This document shows, in pieces, positions 26,501-34,217 of a DNA stretch of 64,000 nt. The notes beneath the pieces were generated by a model. That model worked only from the letters and a program-made list of their open reading frames with translations. It had not been told where the DNA came from and did not search any database. The position numbers were made by a program, and so were the translations under genes. This DNA comes from Deltaproteobacteria bacterium (lineage in GTDB: Bacteria > Desulfobacterota > Desulfarculia > Desulfarculales > Desulfarculaceae): assembly GCA_020444165.1 (NCBI GenBank), contig JAHLLK010000011.1, forward strand, positions 47,339-111,338, in the 5' to 3' direction. Within the stretch, counting starts at the first letter, position 1. Each line of letters starts with the position of its first letter.

Positions 26501-27000
26501 CGCCCGCCCTTGCTCATGAACAAAAGGCGGCCCTCGCCGTCCAGGACCTTGAGGCAGTCGTGGCTGTTTTGGATGATGCTGCGGGCGAATCCCTGGCCGT
26601 GGCTGATATCGGCGGGCGTCTCTCCGGCCGTGCCCCGCAGGGCCGCCCGGGAGGTGGCCACGGCGGCGCGCAGGCCGGCCGCGTCGCCGGGGCGGGGCAG
26701 CCACACCCCGCCAGGGGGCAAGGGCCCGGTCTCTTCCGGGTCTTCCGCGGGGTCCAGGAGCACGATCTGCGCCGCGCCGCCCTGGGCAAAGCGCCGGGCG
26801 GCCTCTTGGCCCAGGGGGGAGGACAACGGACCGCTGTCCCAGATCACCAGGGTGGGGTGGAGTTCCGGCCAGGCGGCCAGGGCCCCGGCCGGGGTGGGGA
26901 CCACGGTGGGAGGGCGGCCGCCAAAATCCGTCAACCAGGGGACGAGCCTCGCCACTTCCGCGGGGTTGTCGCAGATCAGCAAGGCAATTTCCGGGGCCAT
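23578..27000 (-). CDS. PAS/GAF-GGDEF-EAL c-di-GMP signalling protein
   Basis: A 1140-residue cytoplasmic sensor with both c-di-GMP synthesis and hydrolysis domains. In order: a degenerate receiver-like region (1-120), PAS (about 140-250), GAF (about 265-415), coiled coil (about 415-465), two PAS domains (about 465-580 and 585-700), GGDEF with intact RLGGDEF and an RxxD inhibitory site (RHAD) five residues before it, and EAL with intact GMEALVRW and DDFGTGYSSL. Both catalytic motifs look active. The receiver-like part lacks a clear phospho-aspartate DxxxP. No membrane segments are seen. The ATG at 27000 follows GGGGAGAG. Confidence 0.92.
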   Translation of the reverse strand: MAPEIALLICDNPAEVARLVPWLTDFGGRPPTVVPTPAGALAAWPELHPTLVIWDSGPLSSPLGQEAARRFAQGGAAQIVLLDPAEDPEETGPLPPGGVWLPRPGDAAGLRAAVATSRAALRGTAGETPADISHGQGFARSIIQNSHDCLKVLDGEGRLLFMSKGGRDLMGIKDLAPFLGLTLGDLWGPVYRDQAEQAVAEALAGRTGQFNGFLPTLRGENIFWEVVVTPIQEPGAPDKRLLAVSRDATDRLSSLTLVETLTGSCLGQVGREFFRRLVENLSAWLNAEICLIGRLEPGGRVRTLAAWADGAEIPEFTYELKGSPCEEVTQRGFCHFPQEVGRQFPADALLAELGAQAYVGEMLRGVDGAPLGVLAAISRRPLMLPPRAGELLEIVACRVAAEIQRLESLQSLRELTAALEERVRERTARLESLNQALAREVEERRATAEALAKSERKYRELYENLPDGLAAIDLAGRYVDFNPAFSRLVGYPAAELNGLDYRAITPAPWAGVEKRILQDEVLVKGYSEPFEKEYLTKHGALVPVELRAHLARGPEGEPLGMWAVVRDLSERREAQKQQRMAATVFENSLEGIVVADHLGQVLMVNGAFTAITGFTPEEVVGRDMDVLRADTLDHDFYEEVWESLTLEGRWSGEYWNRRKNGEAYPEWLTLSLVKDQTGRIVNYLAVFYDISELKRGQERIIHQAQHDALTGLPNRTLFNDRLNQALAQAERHQGHLALLFVDLDDFKRVNDSLGHEIGDQLILAVAERIKSSVRHADTVARLGGDEFIILLGEVVDERGAVTVGRKVLAALNQPLKVGEHQLRMSASVGITVYPEDGGDLITLLKNADLAMYRAKEEGGNQCQLFTRSMQVAAVRRLQVENALRKGLAEDQFLVHYQPRVEAESGRMLGMEALVRWQKPGEPLIYPGTFLPVAEDSGLIVPLGEWVLLAACRQAKAWQDQGLPPLELSVNLSLRQFQAENLVATVRSALQETGLEPGCLELEVTESTLMKNLEQGVALLMELARLGVRLSLDDFGTGYSSLYYLKHLPIQVLKIDRSFVKDIGRDSNSDAIVEAIIAMAHTLHLAVVAEGVEEVAQLEFLRRKKCDQVQGFLYSRPLPAEEFAELVTGGLPAVTGGWPTE

Positions 27001-27151
27001 GCCGCTCTCCCCAGGTGGCAGGGTGATGGTTCAAGCTGGTGACGCCCGGGAAAGCGGAGCCTGGCAGCGGGACCCGATCCTTGCCCGGCCCCCCGGCCCG
27101 CGGACGCGAGCACCTATAAAAGAATACACAAACCCGGTGCGGGGCCAAGGA

Positions 27152-28618
27152 TTAAAACGGGGCGCTCTCCGCCGCGCTGCGCTGCTCCAGGCGCCAGGCC
27201 CACAGGGCCAGGCAGAAAGCCACACTGCCCAAGCCCGCCGCCACCAACAGCGAGCCGGAAAAGCCGGCGGCCAGGGCCGCGGCCGGGGCCTCGGTGACCT
27301 CCGGAGTGGGGGGCACCGCGGCCGCCCGCCACACCAGGGCCGCGAACACCGAGGTCAGCAGGGGCACGCCGGAGGTGTTGCCCAGGGTGCGGGCCAGGGA
27401 CAATAGGCCGGAGACCACGCCCAGGCGGTGGGGCGGGGCGGTGCCCATGATGGTGCTGTTGTTGGGGGACTGGAACATGCCCATGCCCAGGCCCAGGGGA
27501 GCCATCTTCCAGGCCACCTCCCAGGCCGAGGAGCCCACGTGCAGGGTGCTGGCCAGGACACAGGCCAGGGCGGTGGTGGCCAGGCCCGCCAGGCGGATGC
27601 CGGTGGCGCCCCGCCGGTCGGCCAGGAACCCGGCCACCGGGGAGATCAGGCCCATGGACAGGGGCAGCACCATCATGATCACCCCGGTCTGCCGGGGGGA
27701 AAAGCCCAGCACCCGCTCACAGAAAAAGGGCAGCAGCACAAAGGTGCCCAAGAGGGTGAACACGATGAAGCTCATGCACAGGCTGAGGCTCAGGTCCGGC
27801 CGGCGGAACAGGGTGAGGTCCACCATGGGTTGGTGGCAGGTGCGCTCGCGCTTGATAAAGCCCCAGCCGCCCACCAGGGTCATGGCCAACAGGGCCAGCA
27901 CCGCCACATCGGTGAACCCCCGCGTTTGGCCCGCGGTGAGCCCCAGGCTGTAGGCGGTCAGGGTGACCAAGAGGATCACCGCGCCGGCCAGGTCAAACTC
28001 CTGGTTGGTCTGCAAGGGGGGCAGGGTGGGCACGAAACGCCAGACCAGCACGCTGCCCAACAGGCCCAAGGGCACGTTGACCAAAAAGATGGCCCGCCAG
28101 CCCACCCAGGCGATGAGGATGCCGCCCAAGGGGGGTCCCATGGCCAGCCCCACGCTGACGATGCTGCCCATGACCCCCAAGGCCTTGCCCCGGTGCTCGG
28201 AGGGGAACAGGGCGGTGACGATGGCCGGGCCCTGGGACTGCATCAGCACCGCGCCCAGGCCCTGGAAGGCCCGGGCCGCGATGAGCCAGCCCACGGCCGG
28301 GGACAGGCCGCACAAGGCCGAGCCGATCACGAACAGGGCCATGCCGGACTGGTAGACGATCTTTTTGCCGCGCATGTCGCCCAGGCGGGCCATGACCAGC
28401 ATGAAGGAGGTGAGCACCAGGGTGTAGGACAGGATCACCCACTGCACGGTGGCGAAGTCGGTGTGGAGGCTCTCCTCCAGGCTGGGCAGGGCGATGTTGA
28501 CGATGCTGGCATCCAGGGTGGCCATGAGGACCCCGGAGCCGACGCCCGTGAGCGCCAGCCAGGCGTGGCGAAGGCTTGCCGCCGGAGCGGGGGACGTGTC
28601 AGGATGGGGTGGCATCAA
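27152..28618 (-). CDS. MFS drug exporter, DHA2 (EmrB/QacA) family
   Basis: A 488-residue, about 14-helix major-facilitator exporter. Helix 1 carries LMATLDASIVNIALPSL, the D(x)6P-like hallmark of the EmrB/QacA branch; the loop 2/3 motif is ARLGDMRGKK and motif C is GLAMGPPLGGILIAWVGWR. It uses proton motive force to export amphiphilic compounds. The ATG ATG start at 28618 is preceded by the R2 repeat region. No membrane-fusion partner or regulator is adjacent. Confidence 0.9.
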   Translation of the reverse strand: MMPPHPDTSPAPAASLRHAWLALTGVGSGVLMATLDASIVNIALPSLEESLHTDFATVQWVILSYTLVLTSFMLVMARLGDMRGKKIVYQSGMALFVIGSALCGLSPAVGWLIAARAFQGLGAVLMQSQGPAIVTALFPSEHRGKALGVMGSIVSVGLAMGPPLGGILIAWVGWRAIFLVNVPLGLLGSVLVWRFVPTLPPLQTNQEFDLAGAVILLVTLTAYSLGLTAGQTRGFTDVAVLALLAMTLVGGWGFIKRERTCHQPMVDLTLFRRPDLSLSLCMSFIVFTLLGTFVLLPFFCERVLGFSPRQTGVIMMVLPLSMGLISPVAGFLADRRGATGIRLAGLATTALACVLASTLHVGSSAWEVAWKMAPLGLGMGMFQSPNNSTIMGTAPPHRLGVVSGLLSLARTLGNTSGVPLLTSVFAALVWRAAAVPPTPEVTEAPAAALAAGFSGSLLVAAGLGSVAFCLALWAWRLEQRSAAESAPF

Positions 28619-28797
28619 ACCCAGCCTCGGGTGGGGGAGAAAACAACCTCCGTCCCCGTCCGCAGGAGCGCGGCACGGGGACGGCCGCCGGGCCGGGGTT
28701 CCGGACCGGGCTTACAAATGGAGGCCATTGCATGGGGCAACCAACTCAATACGCGCATCAATTCGCTAAGATATGATCGTGAAACGTACTTTCGCTT
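28619..28797. other. intergenic sequence between MFS and OGT genes
   Basis: Upstream of the divergent MFS gene. The stretch 28730-28797 is AT-richer than average and may hold the MFS promoter, but no box pair is convincing. The remainder of the 425-base gap is repeat element R2. Confidence 0.4.
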
Positions 28798-28976
28798 GGC
28801 AATGGCCGCTGCGGGCCAAGGACTCGCCCCAAAAAGCCCTCGGCTTGTCTGGGGACCCCGGGGAAGGCCCGCCAAATTGCGAGCTTGAAAAGGCTCGCAA
28901 TTTGTGAGGCTTGGCAAAACCACGCTTTTGCCAAGCCTACTATGCACGGGGCAGGAAGCCCCGTGCAAAGGTCTCA
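28798..28976 (-). repeat. multi-hairpin intergenic element, copy R2 (with loop insertion)
   Basis: A minus-oriented copy of the R element. Stems (plus coordinates): 28943-28952/28958-28967 (TGCACGGGGC), 28907-28919/28926-28938 (AGGCTTGGCAAAA around loop CCACGC), 28873-28884/28893-28904 (CAAATTGCGAGC), 28811-28817/28866-28872 (GCGGGCC). All arms pair perfectly. The last hairpin has a 48-nt loop instead of 2-4 nt in the other copies, so a short sequence appears inserted in its loop. Confidence 0.88.
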
Positions 28977-29043
28977 AATAGAACATGATACCCCGCGAGG
29001 CTCTATTAGTACAGCCTCGCCAACCCTTGGCCGGGAGCCGCCC

Positions 29044-31140
29044 ATGCCCGCCCCTGACGCACCGAACCCGCCCGGCGGGGATGATCTGGACCAGGCCCGC
29101 CGGCTCTGGGAGGCGGGGGACTTGGCCGGGGCCGGGGAGCTGGCCCGCCGGGTGGCGGAGCGGGAGCCCGGCCGGGCCGGGGCCTGGCTCCTGGCCGGGC
29201 TGGTCTTGGCCCGCGCCGGCCGCCACGAGTTGGCCCTGCCCTTGTTGGCCCAGGCGGCGCGCCTGGAGCCCGAGGCGGCGGAGCACCGGGTGGAGCTGGC
29301 TTGGAGCCTGGGGGCCGCGGGCCATCCGGCCGAGGCCGAGGAGCACCTGGCCCGGGCGGTGGAGCTGGACCCCGGCCTGGCGCGGGCCTGGCGGCTGTTG
29401 GGCCTGGTGCGCCACCGGCGGGGGGACTGGGCCGGGGCCGAGGCCGCGCTGACCCGGGCGGTGACCCTGGCTCCCCGGGACCCCGGGGCCTGGAACCACC
29501 TGGCCGACTGCCGCCATCGCCAGGGCAACCGGGCCGGGACCCGCGAGGCCTTCCAGGCCCTTCTGACCCACGATCCGGAGCACTCCGCGGCGCGGTACAA
29601 CCTGGCCAGCCTGGCCGTGGAGGCCGATGACCCGCCCCAGGCCGTGGCCTGGTTGGAGCAGCTCTTGGCCCGCCGGCCCGGGGACGTGGCCGGCTTGCGG
29701 CTTTTGGCCGTGGCCCGCCGGCGCCAGGGACTGCCCGGAGCCGGGGAGGCGGCAGCCCGGCAGGCCCTGGCCACCGCGCCGGAGGACGCCGCCACCTGGG
29801 CCTCGTGGGGAGGGCTCCTGCGGGATTTGGGACAATGGGAGGAAAGCCGGGAGGCCTATGCCCAGGCCCTGGCCCGTGCGCCCCAATCCGCGGCGATCAT
29901 CAGCCAGGCCTTGATGAACCTGAACTACGACCCCAGGGTGAGCGAGGATGAGCTGGCCGCCCGGCACCGGGAGCTGGGGGCGCGGCTGGCCCAGGGAGCC
30001 CCCTTGCCGCCGCGGCACGGCAACCGCCCGGACCCGGAGCGGCGGCTCCGGGTGGGCTACGTGTCCGCCGATCTCCGCCGCCACCCGGTGGGGTATTTCC
30101 TGCTGCCGGTCTTGACCCACCATGACCGGGCGCGCTTCGAGGTGATTTGCTACTCGGGCACCGGGGCGCCGGACGACTATACGGCGCGCTGCCGGGGGCT
30201 AGCCGCGGGCTGGCGGGAGGTGGGCGCCTGGGATGACGCCGAGCTGGCCCGGGCCGTGGCGGCTGACCGGGTGGATCTCTTGGTGGACCTCTCGGGGCAC
30301 ACCGGCGGCGGCCGGCTGGCCATGTTCGCCCGGCGGCCCGCGCCGGTGCAGTTGGCGTGGCTGGGCTACTTCCATTCCACCGGGCTGGCGGCCCTGGACG
30401 CGGTGATCATGGACCCCTGGACCACGCCGCCCGGGGCAGAGCGCTGGTTCGTGGAGGAGGTGGAGCGGTTGCCCCGGGGGCGGTTCTGTTATCACCCGCC
30501 CGCGGAGGCCCCGCCGGTGGGGCCGCTGCCGGCGCTCCCCCGGGGCGGCCTCACCCTGGGCTCCTTCAACAACGTGGCCAAGTTGGGCCCGGCCGTGTTG
30601 GAGCTGTGGGCCCGGGTCCTTCGGGAGGTGCCAGGCACGCGGCTGGTGTTGAAATGGGTGAGCCTGGGCGATCCGGCCGTGGCCGGTCCCCTGGCCCGGC
30701 GCTTGGCCAAACTGGGGGTGGGGCCGGAGCGCCTGGAGCTCCGGGGCCGCTCGCCCCACCGGGCCATGCTGGCCGAATACGGCGACTTGGATCTGGCCCT
30801 GGACCCCTTCCCCTTTTCCGGGGCGGCCACCACCTGCGAGGCCCTGTGGATGGGGGTGCCGGTGGTGACCTTGCCCGGGGAGCGGCCGGTGTCCCGCCAG
30901 ACGGCCGGGTTTTTGGCCCAGATCGGCCTGGAGCAGTTCATCTCCCGGAACCCCGCGGAGTACGTGGACCTGGTCCGCCGCCTGGCCGCGGAGCCGGCGG
31001 CCCTGGCCGGAATCCGGGCGGGAATGCGGGAGCGCCTGCGCCGTTCGCCGCTCATGGATGGCCCGGGTTTCACGGCCGGGCTGGAGGAGGTGTACCGGCG
31101 GCGCTGGCGGCGCTGGTGCGCGGGCCAGGGGAGAGGGTAG
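29044..31140 (+). CDS. TPR-containing O-GlcNAc-transferase-like glycosyltransferase (GT41)
   Basis: A 698-residue protein. Residues about 12-300 are tandem tetratricopeptide repeats (A..G....A......A....P pattern); about 325-690 is a GT41 catalytic domain of OGT/SPINDLY type: LRVGYVSADLRRHPVGYFL, VDLLVDLSGHTGGGRLAMFA with the conserved His, PAPVQLAWLGYFHSTG, LGSFNNVAKLGP, LALDPFPFSGAATTCEALW, and RRSPLMDGPGF. It likely adds a sugar to Ser/Thr of proteins. The ATG at 29044 was chosen; an in-frame extension to 28885 falls in the R2 repeat. A lone gene in plus orientation. Confidence 0.9.
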   Translation: MPAPDAPNPPGGDDLDQARRLWEAGDLAGAGELARRVAEREPGRAGAWLLAGLVLARAGRHELALPLLAQAARLEPEAAEHRVELAWSLGAAGHPAEAEEHLARAVELDPGLARAWRLLGLVRHRRGDWAGAEAALTRAVTLAPRDPGAWNHLADCRHRQGNRAGTREAFQALLTHDPEHSAARYNLASLAVEADDPPQAVAWLEQLLARRPGDVAGLRLLAVARRRQGLPGAGEAAARQALATAPEDAATWASWGGLLRDLGQWEESREAYAQALARAPQSAAIISQALMNLNYDPRVSEDELAARHRELGARLAQGAPLPPRHGNRPDPERRLRVGYVSADLRRHPVGYFLLPVLTHHDRARFEVICYSGTGAPDDYTARCRGLAAGWREVGAWDDAELARAVAADRVDLLVDLSGHTGGGRLAMFARRPAPVQLAWLGYFHSTGLAALDAVIMDPWTTPPGAERWFVEEVERLPRGRFCYHPPAEAPPVGPLPALPRGGLTLGSFNNVAKLGPAVLELWARVLREVPGTRLVLKWVSLGDPAVAGPLARRLAKLGVGPERLELRGRSPHRAMLAEYGDLDLALDPFPFSGAATTCEALWMGVPVVTLPGERPVSRQTAGFLAQIGLEQFISRNPAEYVDLVRRLAAEPAALAGIRAGMRERLRRSPLMDGPGFTAGLEEVYRRRWRRWCAGQGRG

Positions 31141-31165
31141 GAGCTTGTCGGAAAAAGAGGAAGAT

Positions 31166-31211
31166 GTGGGGGGAAAACCCTTTTTGTGGACAAAAAGGGT
31201 TTTCCCCCCAC
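31166..31211. repeat. long perfect hairpin element, copy S2
   Basis: A 22-bp perfect inverted repeat (31166-31187 / 31190-31211) with a GG loop, 26 nt after the glycosyltransferase stop. The sequence after it (TTTCCCCAAAAAAACTTCATGGTT) and before it (AAGATG) matches copy S1, but inner stem bases differ with compensation (AAAACCC/GGGTTTT here, AGCCCCC/GGGGGCT in S1). Confidence 0.85.
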
Positions 31212-31464
31212 AGTTGCTTTCCCCAAAAAAACTTCATGGTTTTAAGAGGGCTTGGCAATATCCACGGGCAAAACAAGCGTCTGCAGCAGCGGGGGGAGGT
31301 TGATGTTGCGGGAAGCTCCGCCGAAGCGGCGGGCCGGCCGTGAGGAGGGCAAAGATGGTAGTGAAGCAAAGAGCCCTGCTGCTGGAGCCGGTGGAATTGG
31401 TATCATGGAATGCAGTACCCGAAGCGCCAGACCGGCACCCACGTGAGGCGAGGCGTCTGGCAGC
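31212..31464. other. intergenic sequence before the 86-bp repeats
   Basis: No gene is supported between S2 and the tandem array. A 40-base GC-rich stretch and a short AT-rich piece near 31400 (GGTATCATGGAATGC) are visible, but nothing identifiable. Confidence 0.4.
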
Positions 31465-32010
31465 ACGCGGCCTGGCTTCGGGAGCGAACTAGGCTGGTGC
31501 AGAGGCGGGCCTCGCCCGACCCGCTACGCCAGCCGCGGCACGCGGCCGGCATGCGGCCTCGCTTCGGGTGCGAATTAGGCTGGTGCAGAGGTGGGCCTCG
31601 CCCGACCCGCATTGGGAGCCGCGGCACGCGGCCGGCACGCGGCCTCGCTTCGGGAGCGAACTAGGCTGGTGCAGAGGCGGGCCTCGCCCGACCCGCATTG
31701 GGAGCCGCGGCACGCGGCCGGCGCGCGGCCGGCACGCGGCCTCGCTTCGGGAGCGAACTAGGCTGGTGCAGAGGAAGGCCTCGCCCGACACGCATTGGGA
31801 GCCGCGGCACGCGGCCGGCATGCGGCCTCGCTTCGGGAGCGAACTAGGCTGGTGCAGAGGTGGGCCTCGCCCGACCCGCATTGGGAGCCGCGGCACGCGG
31901 CCGGCGCGCGGCTGGCACGCGGCCGGCATGCGGCCTCGCTTCGGGAGCGAATTAGCTTGGTGTGGAGGAAGGCCTCGCCCGACACGCATTGGGAGCAGCG
32001 GTACGCTGCC
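31465..32010. repeat. six tandem copies of an ~86-bp repeat upstream of rubrerythrin
   Basis: The core GGCTGGTGCAGAGG recurs at 31492, 31578, 31664, 31761, 31847 and (degenerate) 31954: spacings 86, 86, 97, 86 and 107. The longer intervals come from extra copies of a 10-11 bp sub-repeat (GCGCGCGGCCG). Each unit contains two perfect small hairpins, TCGCT-TCGGG-AGCGA and GCCGCG-GCA-CGCGGC. Reading frames through it are open on both strands but are a by-product of composition. Confidence 0.93.
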
Positions 32011-32050
32011 CAAAGGATAGACAGGTAAATAAATCCATGAGGAGTCAGGC

Positions 32051-32557
32051 ATGAAAGACCAAACCTTGAAGAACCTGGAAACTGCTTTCGCGGGGGAATG
32101 CCAGGCCTTCCGGCGTTACATGAATTTCGCGATCAAGGCCGACGCGGAGGGTTTCTCGCACGTGGCCAGACTGTTCCGGGCCGCGGCGGAGTCCGAGGCC
32201 ATTCACGCCACCAACCATTTGAAGGCCATGCAGGGCATAGGCAGCACGGCGGAGAACGTGGAAGCGGCGTTGAAGGGGGAAGTGGACGAGTTTGACGCCA
32301 TGTACCCCATGTTCATCGACCAGGCGCGGCGGGACGCCAACAACGACGCCCTGAACTCCTTTTTCTGGGCCAATGAGGCGGAAAAACAGCACGGCGCGTT
32401 TTACGAGCGGGCTTTGGCGGCGGTGAAGGCCGGCAAGGACGCGGAGATGGGCGAGTTGTACATCTGCCAGGTGTGCGGCTACACCGTGGAAGGCGAGCCG
32501 CCGGACAAGTGCCCGGCCTGCGGCAAGGACAAGAAGGAATTCGTGCCGGTGAAGTGA
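32051..32557 (+). CDS. rubrerythrin
   Basis: A 168-residue rubrerythrin: an N-terminal ferritin-like di-iron domain (GECQAFRRYMNFA, ESEAIHATNHL, NEAEKQHGAFYERAL supplying the ExxH ligands) and a C-terminal rubredoxin-like Fe(Cys)4 knuckle (ICQVCGY, KCPACGKD). It reduces hydrogen peroxide and is typical of anaerobes and microaerophiles. ATGAGGAG precedes the ATG at 32051. It lies directly after the 86-bp tandem array, which therefore covers its upstream or leader region. Confidence 0.96.
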   Translation: MKDQTLKNLETAFAGECQAFRRYMNFAIKADAEGFSHVARLFRAAAESEAIHATNHLKAMQGIGSTAENVEAALKGEVDEFDAMYPMFIDQARRDANNDALNSFFWANEAEKQHGAFYERALAAVKAGKDAEMGELYICQVCGYTVEGEPPDKCPACGKDKKEFVPVK

Positions 32558-32688
32558 GGCCACGGGCCCGGTCCGGCGCGGACCGGGCTTGTGGGTTTTG
32601 AGCTGCCGGTGGGCGAGACTTGCGCCGGGCCGCCCCGGCCCGGCGCCCCTTTAGCCGCCCGCGGGCGGCCCAGGAAAGAGGAGACGCG

Positions 32689-33741
32689 GTGACAGAAAAT
32701 CCCGACGCCTGCCGTTTTATGGAGCGTCCGCGGGAGCGGGACCGCATTGGGGTATGGGGCTTTGGCAACGTATCCCGGGATGTGGTGCTGACCCTGGTGA
32801 AAGAGGATTTGGGCAAGGAGATCGTGTTCTACGGCCGGCCCAAGGAGGGCTATCCCGACCGGGCGGGGGCCTGGGTGGAGGATTTGAAGGCCAACACGCC
32901 CAACCGACCCCGGTTCAAGGGGACCAACCGGGTGGAGGACATGGCCGGCCTGGACCTGATTTTCGTGGGGGTGGGCGTGCCCCGGCGGGAGGGCCAGAGC
33001 CGGGACGATCTGCTGGCCGTGAACACGGGAGTGATCGCCCAGACGGCCAAGGAGATCCGGGAGTTGTACCGCGGCTGCGGCAGCGGCGACCTGCCGGTCC
33101 TGGTGTTCATGGGCAACCCGGTGACCGCCATGACCTGGGTGGCCTACCAGGTCACCGGCTTTCCGCGGCAGAACATTTTGGGCCAGGCCGGCAACCTGGA
33201 CACCCGGCGCATCTGCCACTCCATTGCCCGGGTGATGGGGCTCTCCGGGGGGGACGTCAAGGGCGTGGTGTTCGGCGACCACGGCGACTCCATGGTGGCC
33301 AGCCCGCATTTCTTCTCGGTGAGCGGCATTCCCTTGTTGGCGGCCCTGGCCGCGGAGGGCATCGACCCGGCCCGCATCCGGGAGGTGATGGACGACGCCA
33401 AGAAGGGCGGCACCCACTATGTGAACGCGGTGGGCCAGAGCGCCTCGGCCGGCCCGGCCAAGGCGGCGGTGGACATGCTGCGGCCCATGATCCGGGGGGA
33501 GTGGGAAGTGCAGCCCGTGGTGGCGGTTTTGGAGGATGAGTACGGGCTGTTGAGCCCGGAGGACGATCTGGACTCGTTGTGCTTCGGGGTGCCGGCGGTT
33601 TTGGGGCCTCACGGCGTGCAGAAAATTTATCAACTGAACGTGGACGAGATACGGGATCAGGTGGTAAAAAGCGCCGAGAACATCAAGGGCAACATACGGG
33701 TCGCGGCCCGTGTGCTAAAGGAAAAACACCTCTTGGGCTAA
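32689..33741 (+). CDS. malate/lactate dehydrogenase family protein
   Basis: A 350-residue NAD-dependent 2-hydroxyacid dehydrogenase of the LDH/MDH family, most likely malate dehydrogenase. Motifs: Rossmann GVWGFGNVSRDV, catalytic-arginine loop GVPRREGQSRDDLL, VFMGNPVTAMTWVAY, GQAGNLDTRRI and the catalytic histidine in FGDHGDSMV. An N-terminal extension of about 20 residues precedes the fold. The GTG at 32689 follows GAGGAGA. The 'GQAGNLD' loop and the GNV nucleotide loop differ slightly from textbook MDH, so a related substrate is possible. Confidence 0.8.
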   Translation: MTENPDACRFMERPRERDRIGVWGFGNVSRDVVLTLVKEDLGKEIVFYGRPKEGYPDRAGAWVEDLKANTPNRPRFKGTNRVEDMAGLDLIFVGVGVPRREGQSRDDLLAVNTGVIAQTAKEIRELYRGCGSGDLPVLVFMGNPVTAMTWVAYQVTGFPRQNILGQAGNLDTRRICHSIARVMGLSGGDVKGVVFGDHGDSMVASPHFFSVSGIPLLAALAAEGIDPARIREVMDDAKKGGTHYVNAVGQSASAGPAKAAVDMLRPMIRGEWEVQPVVAVLEDEYGLLSPEDDLDSLCFGVPAVLGPHGVQKIYQLNVDEIRDQVVKSAENIKGNIRVAARVLKEKHLLG

Positions 33742-33818
33742 CAGGCCAAAGAGGCTCGGGTTTACGCGGGGCGGGTGGCTTTCACCCGCCCCCGGACCTT
33801 TCAGCGGGAGTTGGGGCC

Positions 33819-34136
33819 ATGTCGGCGGCTATGGTCTATGTCACGGTGAAGAACCGCAAGGAAGCGCAACAATTGGGGACTTGGGCGGTGCGGGAGCGTC
33901 TGGCCGCCGAGGCCAACATTCTGGACGGAATGCGGTCCCTGCGCTGGCAGCAGGGCGGCGAGGTGGAGCAGAACGACGAAGCCGTGCTGATCCTGATGAC
34001 CAAGGAGCGGTTGGTGGAGGAGCTGACCTTGCAGATCACCCGCAACCACAGCCACGACTTGCCCGGAGTGGTGGTCTCGCCGGTGGTGGGGGGCAACCCC
34101 GCCTATCTGAGCTTTATCGAGCAGGAAACCAAGTAA
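33819..34136 (+). CDS. cutA: CutA-like divalent-ion tolerance protein
   Basis: A 105-residue ferredoxin-fold trimeric protein of the CutA family (MVYVTVKNRKEAQQLGTWAV, LAAEANILDGMRSLRW, EAVLILMTKERLVEELT, HSHDLPGVVVSPVVGGNPAYLSFIEQE; the last matches the H..Y..P.i...p...GN..Yl.Wi pattern). CutA is linked to metal-ion tolerance, but its biochemical role is unsettled. It follows the MDH-family gene by 77 nt and may share its transcript; the next gene is convergent. Confidence 0.82.
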   Translation: MSAAMVYVTVKNRKEAQQLGTWAVRERLAAEANILDGMRSLRWQQGGEVEQNDEAVLILMTKERLVEELTLQITRNHSHDLPGVVVSPVVGGNPAYLSFIEQETK

Positions 34137-34217
34137 AAAGCTGAGCCGGAGAAGCGGGCCCGGAGCAGGGCCGGCCGCGGGAAGCCGTCCGGGCCGCCAA
34201 GCCGGCGGCAGGCCGGG

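Noticed and set aside
24250..27042. 930-residue open frame antisense to the GGDEF-EAL gene, and similar long antisense frames (for example 577-1836 minus, 45195-47411 minus)
   Set aside because: They mirror GC-rich genes with strong domain evidence, have Gly/Pro/His/Arg-rich sequences with no family motifs and no ribosome-binding sites; they are composition artefacts.
31465..32010. 86-bp repeats as CRISPR or as a coding repeat protein
   Set aside because: There are no spacers; the period is not a multiple of three, frames are open on both strands, and no start with a ribosome-binding site exists.
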